Shown: in pieces, positions 55,901-64,000 of the stretch
Numbering within the stretch: position 1 is the first letter of the stretch
How the letters are laid out: each line of letters begins with the position of its first letter
Assembly: GCA_037903355.1 (NCBI GenBank)
Contig: JBAJFE010000062.1
Location: 1 to 64,000, forward strand
Direction of reading: 5' to 3'
DNA from: Trichuris trichiura
Lineage: Eukaryota; Nematoda; Enoplea; Trichinellida; Trichuridae
Length of the DNA stretch: 64,000 nt
Notes under the pieces: model-generated
Databases searched by the model: none
What the model saw: only the letters and a program-made list of their open reading frames with translations
What the model was told of the DNA's origin: nothing
Made by a program: the position numbers and the translations under genes

Positions 55901-57295
55901 GCAAAGAATGTACAAAAAAACAATCCCTTTTCTGGTTTTAGTCTATGAATACGCCTAAATGAAGTGCCGCGCTAGTGTATATGCCAAAAATTACTTAAAT
56001 CAAGATAACTCGTTGATCTTAGCGTTCTGCGCCCTTTAGATCGTAATGGCTCATTTGAGTTCCAGGAAAGGCAATGTTAAATCATTTCTTCCTCGAAAAC
56101 AAAACAGTCTCTTATTTTTTGTGAACCTGAAGGCTAAATATACTTCCTAATGAAAACATCAAAACAGCAAAATATATTTCATTAAACGCTGACGTTAGCA
56201 ACCCAAGCTGCACGCTCCTCTTCTTCCAACGGTTGCTGAATCATTGCAATGGAATTAAAGGGGAATAAGAGAACCTAAACTTCCTCCACGCTTAAAAAAT
56301 TCGTCCTTGTAAATCAAGAGCGTGAAAAATTATCCTTAGGAAGACTGTATTACTTTCTAAGAACTTGGTGCAAGAAACCTGAAAATCAAATAACCACCTA
56401 CAATGAGTTGAAATCAGATACGCAATATGCGAACAGTGTTCGCAAGGAGCAAAAAAGGCTGCAGTGAAATTAAAGCTACGATGAAACAGGCTACGTTGCT
56501 GTAAGGGTGTTGTGGGCGTGGGATGATGGACTTTCGCACGCCGCTGTCGTCGCTTATTTAGTAAACTTTATTCAGATAAACCAAGTAAAGATGCTGCAGA
56601 CCTGCTCCTATGAAATGCTGACGTTCAGATCTATAAAGTAAGCTACACTTTGAAACTAGTTTAATCGTAAGGATGCTAGGTTCACACGAAACATACTTGG
56701 CGGTTCGCCTGAAAAGGTATGGTTAGGCTAAGCTGCATGGGACTACCAGTGGTTTCTAAACACTTCTTTAGCGTTACCTCTTTTGGAAAGAAAAGTTTCG
56801 TCTCCGCCCAACCTAAAAAGTTTCCCAGTACAACTTCCATCCATGGGAAAATTATGCCAATGACCAGCCCCTTCATCTTCAGGTGCGCTCGAGTCAAAAA
56901 CTTTTCTAATAGCAATTTCGCTCATTGAAAAATTTTGCCTAATCTTATTTTACTTTTTTTCTAACACTTTCGCAAAAATTTTCCATTTTTTCCACGGGGG
57001 ACGACGTCATCGGTCACTTTGAGCTTTTCACACAAACTTTATGAATTAATATTTTTTAATCCCCTTAAGAAAATTTTACGCGCTAGGATAATAGCTCACA
57101 ATACGAAATAAACTAGAACCTACGTATATTATTACTGTAAGTTGTACCTGATTACTACGTAGCTTTTCGCTCATGTCTTTGTAAAATGATTTACTGCGCA
57201 GCGTATATTTTACAATTGCGATGAATCGCGTAAGCCAAAGTTTCCGTTACTTTGCTAAAGTCCACTTTTATAGCTTATTTTAGGCGTTTTAAAAA
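52992..57295. other. Mostly intergenic; may hold 5' exons of the POU gene
   Basis: About 4.3 kb. A minus-strand open stretch at 53.79-53.98 kb (starting MPFEQDVKSTEQPPEPDKAA) is a candidate upstream POU exon. A 73-codon basic plus-strand frame from ATG 54840 to 55061 has no recognised relatives. Otherwise nothing. Confidence 0.35.
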
Positions 57296-58832
57296 ATGAG
57301 AAAATGGATGCGATTTGTCAATCCAAACTATCCGCTGTGGTACGAAAAATTCAGACATCGCAGCAGCGTAAAAGTTAAAAAGGTTCGAGAGAAACTTGAT
57401 AGTTTTTCCACCTGCAATTTTAATGTCAAGGACGTGGGTGCTTTTCGAAAAAAAGTGTGAGTCTTTTTTATGTGGTCATCTTTGTCTTATGTCATCTAAA
57501 CGCGTGACAGTTGCGAAATGCGTTCCGTCATATTTTTTTAGCTTGGAGGTTTCCGTAAACTAACCCTACTTCATCGGCTATTTCTAGTCGACCTTTTGCT
57601 AGTCGCTAAAATTAACGTTATCCTATACGGGTTTTAGTAGTTGCTAGGTTTCCAATAGTACATCTTTGGTTTTCGGTAAGATGGTTTGAGGCGTTTCATT
57701 CGTATTCGACATTGGTGTTCATTTCTATTTCTTCGCTAAAAATTTGCTCATCTATCCGCTGGTAGGGCATTTTTAAGTTGCCTTACAGATTTACGCAGAT
57801 ACGGGATAAAGCCGTGACCGAAGTACAATTCTACATTTTCAGTTCCGCTTTGAATAACATCGAAAAGGATGGCACATGGGTATTCGGAGTGGAAAACATA
57901 AGCAGAGTTCTTGCCTCTAAGCGTTATGTTGTTCGCAGTATTTTTTTGGAACTTGGAAAATGCACCAAAGAAGAAAAACAATTTTTGTCCAAAGTAAACA
58001 AAATGGCTAGACGGTACGATGCAGAAGTAAGCGTAGTCGCTGAAGAAGCTTTGATCGCAGCTACCGGTTCGAATACGCACGAGGTAATAGCGAAATGAAT
58101 CAATTCCATCACATAGTTGTGTCAGTATTTGGCAGTCTTTGCAGCCAAAGTCTGCACGCTGCTATACAATTGTAATCGTTGGGAAATAGCATTGTTTTCT
58201 TACATGAAAACTCGCTGGAAAGCAGTGTAAAGTAACTGTCAATTTTTCACAGTTTTAGATTTGAAACAGCCAATTTTAAAAAGTATATCTTTATTACAAT
58301 GGTAGATCTATGCTTTAGCAATCTCACTTCGTTTACATCTTGGTTTGTTACTCTGAATCTTAATTATTCAAATGAATTTGTAACTAGCTTTTGTTTATAT
58401 CGCTAATGCACGTCATTAGCTTTAGCATACCTCCGACTGATGGCGGTTATTTTTTTATGAGTAACATGTTTAAATGCCTTACGATTCAAAGAAGTACTTC
58501 TAATCAGGTGGGGCGGAAGAGAGCTCAGAGTAACAGCTTTCTTTACAAAGTATTCAGCTTATGTTGTGTATTTTTTTTAAAACAATTTTCTTGCAGCATA
58601 TGAACCAAAGTATCTTATTCCAACAAACAAATGCCATTAGCAGTGTCTATTTACAAGTTTATTAAACGGTTTGCGCTGCAATTCTGTTTTGTAGGGACTC
58701 TGTGCGCAGGTGATTCCTGTAACGGCCGAAGAATTGCCAACGTGGCAATACTCTTTCACTGAAACAAATGTTGAAATCGATGGAGAAGTCAACAAGTTAA
58801 TGTCGAGCCATTTTTCCAGTAAAGGCATATGA
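57296..58832 (+). CDS. Protein with a SpoU/TrmH substrate-binding-like domain (MRM1-like), no catalytic domain seen
   Basis: Three exons with compatible phases: 57296-57456, 57789-58083 and 58695-58832; about 197 residues. The N-terminus is basic (KWMRFVNPNYPLWYEKFRHR). The second exon reads GTWVFGVENISRVLASKR, RSIFLELGKCTKEEK, then ALIAATGSNTHE, joined to GLCAQVIPV in exon 3. This layout fits the N-terminal substrate-binding domain of SpoU/TrmH-type rRNA 2'-O-methyltransferases such as mitochondrial MRM1 (FGxxxVxxAL, then L..L.G...HQGV), with HEG instead of HQG. The catalytic SPOUT domain that should follow is not visible before the stop or in the next 1.5 kb. ATG 57296 lies 13 nt after TTTTAG. 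The exon 2 acceptor is within PLE-derived sequence. Moderate-to-low confidence in the family. Confidence 0.4.
57741..57788 (+). repeat. PLE tail fragment at an intron-exon border
   Basis: AATTTGCTCATCTATCCGCT followed by GGTAGGGCA and CCTTACAG matches the PLE right-arm tail near 43335-43382 at most positions over about 45 nt. Its TTACAG is the splice acceptor used in the model of the following exon. Confidence 0.75.
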
Positions 58833-60824
58833 CACCATTGGAGTTGCCAAAGTAATGTTTTACTATGAATCCAGACTGCCTACAACTAGTCAAGTCCAAC
58901 ACTTTACCTTATAGAAAGAGATTTACTGGTTTTCAACCATTTTTATGAAGAAATATTTTCAAGTGCCCTAGAATCTCTAATATGCGAACCTCACTTCCTA
59001 CTGCGGTGATTCAAATAACGAATTTATTCAGACAGGAGAGGTGATGTTAAAGAAACGGCCAGCAGGAGAAATAGAAAGATTCTGGTCGACTTCATTCTAT
59101 TGTTTCAAAAAAATTGAGTCGGCACTTTGCAGATGTGCAGCAGTCGTTCCGTTTTAGCAGCGCTTACCTTTGGGTCCTTCAGACTCACTTCGGAACAACA
59201 ACAAGGACTTGAAAATTGTCAATATTGTACTTCAGACAAGTCACACCTGCGCCAACTGACAGTGCTCAAGTACCAACTATCTGCGAAAAATGCCCGCCGG
59301 TATAGTTCGACTGTTCAGTAAATTTAAGTCTTCAACAAAACAACAATTGTTTGAATGTACTGTGTCAGCGTAGTAGCTTGAACATCTTTACTGCATACGG
59401 TGGATGTATTATTCCTTCTTTTCTACAAGTATTGCAAGCGTTAGCTTACCTTTTGTCAAGCAATTAACCCCATAAATTAGGAGAGCCATTGTGTAGCGTA
59501 ACTTTTCTGCTTTTAGGGAAGTGATCAAATTATTGACTTAATCGTTTGGAGAAAAGAAAAAGGTTTTAAATGTTAGAGTCCAATAGTTACTTCCGGTAGA
59601 AGAGAATCAGTCGATGTGTAGCCTAAAAAAAGAGCGAAATCAGAATTGGGTCAGCTAAGGTTGGCCAACCAAGTTTCAGCTGTATTACTGTTATACTTTC
59701 ACTCAGGGAAGTCCTGGCTTACGTTAAAGCAACGATGTACACGTTTTTGGTTTCGTAAAAATATTTTAAGAAGCTGGTTCGAACGGCCGACATAAAGGAT
59801 TCAAAAGGTAATAGAGTGATTTCACAAATTAAGGGAATTTTATTAATTCTAGGCAACAGGACAAACGGCAGGTAGAGATGGATGTTAAAATTAATTATCA
59901 GTTTTCCTGTTGCTTAAATTTGTAGCAACGCAAAAATTGAGGCTTTTTAAATCTTTCTTGAATATTGCAGTATTATTTCAATCTGTGCTTGAAATAGCTT
60001 AATCGCGTGGATTGCAGTGTCCATAGTCAAAAAATGAGTGTATCATCAACGGACTGTTTGAAAGTTACCAGTTGTACTTCGGCTACTATTGTTTTATGTT
60101 TCACCCGTTACAGCACTTAGAAAAAATAGAGTCCATTATCAGGGTTTGAAATTTAAACATAATTAGGCTATATATAACCGTACTCAGGCTATCCAAAAAA
60201 GTAAATAAGCCTTACGCTCTCTACTAATCTATAGACGTTGCCAATAAATTATATTGAAAACTATTAAGCAGCTAACTTAGAATACTGAAAATGTGTCGTG
60301 CAGCCACAAATGTTGCACATTTTTCAGTCATATTGTGTCATGATAACTTCTTGAAAAAACATCATACTGTTACTATAATATTCATTGGCAACGCAATGTG
60401 CATTTGAGTTTTGGAAGCAAAAGTAAGAAAATAAGTACTAAATGCCATCACAATACATTGTGCAGACACACGAATAATCATTAAACTGCTTAAGTCGGAT
60501 AAACACTATCGCCAGGAATTGCTGGAAAGCTTCCAAAGTAAATGTTCCATAGCATAGCAGTTTGCATAACTTTCCAGGATTTCCATTATTAGTCGACTGC
60601 AAAGCTGTAGCATTGAACAATTTGCATGACAAGTCTGAAAGAACAAACGTTACTGCTCTAAGCCACTATTGAAGGGGTGACGGTGCAAAACGAATTAGCC
60701 ATTCTTTTGACTCTCCGATCTTTTGAACACTGGCTGCACTTTGCAAGTCGAGATGAGCTTTTCGTCAATACTTCGTCACTAAGCAAAACTGCAGCCCTCC
60801 TTAACGAGAAGTCTTAGAAAGCAG
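58833..60824. other. Intergenic, nothing recognised
   Basis: About 2 kb of AT-rich sequence with short frames only. I looked for a SPOUT methyltransferase domain continuing the upstream gene and saw none. Confidence 0.4.
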
Positions 60825-60834
60825 TATATAAGAG
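60825..60834 (+). promoter_or_regulatory. TATA box of the small secreted-protein gene
   Basis: TATATAAGAG lies 45 nt before the ATG at 60870, a spacing that fits a core promoter with a very short 5' UTR. Confidence 0.6.
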
Positions 60835-60869
60835 GATATCTCTGGGCATCGGCAGGTCACATCAGAATA

Positions 60870-61364
60870 ATGCAGCTATCACTTGCTTTTGCCATAGCTA
60901 TCCTCTTCTCCGCTGTAATGTCTGTAACGGAAGCTCAGGTAACAGAACCTTCGTTTTAGTGCAAATCGCTTACTCTACTGAGCAAAATGTTTGCTTGTTT
61001 AATTTTACTATTTGAGTTCTTTGCAAGTCGATTTGAAATTTTTAAAAATACTGTCTAACAATGCTTGCAGGATACTGTCAGAACATTTTATGGACCCGAA
61101 GGGTGGAACCTGGGGAGGAGCTGCCTACTGACGAAGCCTTGCTTTTGGATGATAAGAACGTTTTTGATGTCAAAGACTAAAAATAATTTGGACGCCCTTA
61201 AAAACTGCATGGAGGATTGTAAGAAAAGTGAGTTTTTCGCTCTATCCGACTTTGTACTTTATTCTCAGGAAAAGAATTTAAAGATTTTCAATATATTGAA
61301 TGGAAAAGGACAGTGCGTTAGGATTTGCAGTGCGCAGCAAGGCAACGTCGCATTCAGCTGTTAA
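60870..61364 (+). CDS. Small secreted Cys-containing protein
   Basis: Two exons: 60870-60938 and 61071-61364, GT-AG intron of 132 nt, phase 0; about 120 residues. Exon 1 is exactly a signal peptide: MQLSLAFAIAILFSAVMSVT then EAQ, with likely cleavage near Ala-Gln. The mature part has seven cysteines (in RSCLL, KPCFW, NCMEDCKK, GQCVRIC and the final FSC). No family recognised; an odd Cys number would leave one free or allow a dimer. A TATA box lies 45 nt upstream, unlike the housekeeping genes here, which suggests strong or tissue-specific expression. Secretion into host or gut is possible if the organism is parasitic, but that is speculation. Confidence 0.7.
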
Positions 61365-64000
61365 TTAGTTGTATATGTAGCGTGAGAAAATTTTGAATTA
61401 ACAAATTAGTAACTTACAACACAAAAAATGCGCACATTAGTTTGCTGTTTATCGTGAACTTCCAAACTAGCCATAAAAATATAAATCTTTATTAAAGCGA
61501 CCAGCAAGAGGAAACTTTAGGCACCAAAGAAGTTATGACTAAGCAGTACGTGGAAATCATAACCATACAGTGCTGTACAACATTCGCTCATTTCTCGCTT
61601 TACTGTTTGTAGAAGCAAATGATCACACCTTCTCCTCAATTCAGTCCTGGTGAAGCCACTGGATGAAACTTTGAAACCGGAAGTTTGACCTTGTGAAACC
61701 ACCAGTAAAGCTGCACTCCTTTTCTTTCTATCGAATAGCATTTTAGCATAGCTGCAAACAAATGACTTCCTCTGGTAAGTAGGGAGCGGTGGAAAGCGTC
61801 TTCAAATGGCGATAGAGTAGTTCAATATATATTTTTAATATTAATAATATTTACCGTTTAAATTTGAGAAGCAATCGCGTTTGCGAACGCGAAAGTGCAT
61901 ATAGCAGGAAGATGCTAAGCCGAAAATATTCTCCACGTTGCGTTTACCATTATTTGTGAAAAAGCTTTCCACAAAATGCGGAATGGCCCCTTTTCGTTTT
62001 TCTGATTCTCTTATTACGCAAAGCTTGTAGAGCTTATCATGCCCCCTTATCAGAGCTGATTTGGCTGCAGCGAAAAAGTTGAGATAGTTTTCAAGTAGGA
62101 TAAATGAACAGTTTACAGATTAAGAAAGTAAACTACTTAAGGGGTCGAGACGAAACCACAAAGGATGAAGAAATATAAGGTAAGTTGTCAAGTACACAAA
62201 TACAATAAAACAGGGGACGAAAGCTAATGGATAAAATGAACTAAGCGATAAGGTTAAAGAACTAAATTAAAGCAGATGAAGTCTACTAATGTTGTCAAAT
62301 CAGCTTAAATATTCAATAAAGAGATATAACGCACGTAGGAACACACACCTGGTTGGCAATTCAGAAAATGTATGATTCATTGCGTTAGTAAACTTTCAAA
62401 GCATATTGATATACTTTGTGGTATTCTGTTAAAACTAAACTGTTCGTAGCAAAAGACCGTGTGATATCTGAACATCGAAAAAAGAGAATATGTTTCCTTG
62501 TGCAGCATACTGTATGATGACGATCAGCGGTGCCAACGAGCGGATATCAAGTTCGCAATATACGCAGAGGCTTACGGTTTTCTGGTGGTCGTCAGGAAGT
62601 CGTTTAAATTCTAATTTCATTCTCTGCCTTGAGAAGAACACGCTATTTCCTTTCAAAGGTGTCACAATAACAACAACCATTGTTAGAGCCCGCCCTAAGA
62701 ACAGTCCTACATTCCTTATTTAAGAACATAAGTCAATGTTTGAGCCAACCTGATTCTGATTTAAGTTAGAGAAAAACACAAGTTCCGCTTGAACTCAAGC
62801 GATGGAGTTTGCTCCAAAACTTCGTGTGGTCTAACGTTATGGAATTAGTTATTTTTGAGAATACCCCCACTTCATTGGCATTTGTGGTTTGGAAAAAAAC
62901 AACTGATTTCCCATTGTCTGCAGGATGCTTTTTTGTGCTCAGCCTATTGCATTACTTCAGCTTAGATTGACTACTGCAAGCATGTGTGATGACCCAGTCT
63001 ACTACCCGTTCAGCATAGTAAAACAAGAGCAGTTACGAAGGAAGTTTGATAGATCTGCAATGGTGAGAAGGACGACTTCTGAGCTGACGTTTAAAAGACA
63101 AATTGGGCTGCTATTCCAACTTTTATAAAATGTATACCGTGCTTATAAACAGTAAAACATTTCGTACTCAATGCGTCTTCTTTGAGTGGTCGTGCTTAAT
63201 TTCTCGTCGCTTTGAAACAACAGATTAGCAGGATGTATCACGCCGGGAGCAAGACTTAAAGCATCTCAGAAAAAGAAAATTTTCTAATGCATTTTGCTAT
63301 TCTTTCCGCGGGGTCGTTTGCCATGTATTAAATATTGCTGGGAAGTCCTTCGATCAGCTGCCGACGAGGTATGATTTAAACGTTCAACACAATCAAAGGT
63401 TACTGTATCAGTTCATACGTGAAAACTGTAAACTTGAAAAGAACTATTTCAAACTGCAAGCATAAGCGGAAAAAACAAATGTTCACTCCTTATATGGCGC
63501 TCTGGCTAGCAATACACATTTAATCAGCTGGTAATCGATGCTATTCATCAAATATTGGCCACTTTTGGAAAACTCCTACCCAAAGCATTGGTCCAAGAGA
63601 ATCGGTTGCATATTTAGTGCTGTTTCTATGGTTGCGAGGATTTAATTTTGTCAGCCTGTTATCTGTCACATGTTGTCAATGGCGTAGATCAGCGTGCTGT
63701 AAGAAAAAGGAAGATTCAGAGGTACACGTTGAATTGGAAGTTTCGTCGCCAACCAGTTCAGCTACACCGGTTGCAAAGGAGCCCTCACCAGCAATCAGTC
63801 TGGAATCACTGTGACCTATGGAACCTATAGTAAAACCAATGCAAGGTTGGTATGACCCCAAATCGGGCAATGCCAGGGCGAATTCTAAAATCGAAACTGT
63901 AACAGCTTACGCGAAAGCTGTCATAACCGGTCATGAGGGGCGGATATGTTGGAAACTCGCCAACGCCTGAGGCGATACTTGTTTGATTTATATGGTCCAT
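61365..64000. other. Right-end region, no gene assigned
   Basis: About 2.6 kb. Candidate exons that I could not place: a minus-strand open stretch at 62435-62680, and a plus-strand stretch at 63617-63814 with a hydrophobic segment, a Cys cluster (TCCQWRRSACCKKK) and an acidic/Ser-rich tail ending in a stop, which could be the last exon of a membrane protein. A plus-strand frame at 63830-63968 in another phase is also open. None is firm. Confidence 0.3.

Noticed and set aside
61517..61741. Minus-strand frame with a CC pair, considered as insulin-like
   Set aside because: Cys spacing does not fit an insulin A chain and no signal peptide is present.

Overview
The window is eukaryotic and looks like a compact nematode genome. 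Genes are broken by many very short introns (mostly about 35-120 nt). The gene set is conserved metazoan: Chk1, PRELI, ATP synthase subunit e, tetraspanin, aminergic-type GPCR, emerin, DDX41, dynactin p150, ICMT, NSE4, a POU factor. Start codons often sit a few nt after a TTTTCAG-like acceptor, as expected if a spliced leader is trans-spliced. A Penelope-like retroelement (PLE) is present. A dorylaimian (clade I, Trichuris/Trichinella-like) nematode is my best guess, inferred from gene style and not proven.

Layout. 0-3.2 kb: Chk1 kinase (minus, runs off the left edge), a PRELI-domain protein (plus), ATP synthase subunit e (plus). 6.2-8.1 kb: a seven-exon tetraspanin. 9.7-11.2 kb: an intronless D2-like GPCR (minus) that lacks the amine-binding Asp. 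11.2-25.0 kb: no recognisable gene; only a diverged tandem repeat. 25.0-38.8 kb: three minus-strand genes head to tail, emerin, DDX41 and dynactin p150, with about 226 nt between cistrons (candidate operon). 39.2-40.1 kb: ICMT, divergent from dynactin. 41.1-43.4 kb: a PLE with reverse transcriptase and GIY-YIG domains, flanked by 278-bp inverted repeats, and a 197-bp relative at 44.0 kb with a 13-bp target-site duplication. 45.4-49.4 kb: NSE4 and a probable PA28-type proteasome activator. 49.8-53.0 kb: POU class II-like homeobox gene (minus). 57.3-58.8 kb: a protein resembling the substrate-binding domain of SpoU/TrmH rRNA methyltransferases. 60.9-61.4 kb: a small secreted Cys-containing protein with a TATA box.

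The most interesting layer is PLE-related. Six copies of a hammerhead-like core (CTGANGA, 5-bp stem, GAAA/GAAG) occur at PLE ends, in the short relative and in a swollen DDX41 intron, and their stem shows compensatory changes. PLE tail sequence also appears to supply a splice acceptor for a host exon. Other oddities: Asp-to-His at position 3.32 of the GPCR, two GC-AG introns inside conserved domains, and a long C-terminal extension on ATP synthase subunit e.

Functionally the host genes are unrelated housekeeping functions (checkpoint, mitochondrial lipid transport, ATP synthase, splicing, nuclear envelope, dynein motor, prenyl-protein processing, SMC5/6 repair). The only co-ordinated unit suggested by the layout is the emerin-DDX41-dynactin tandem.
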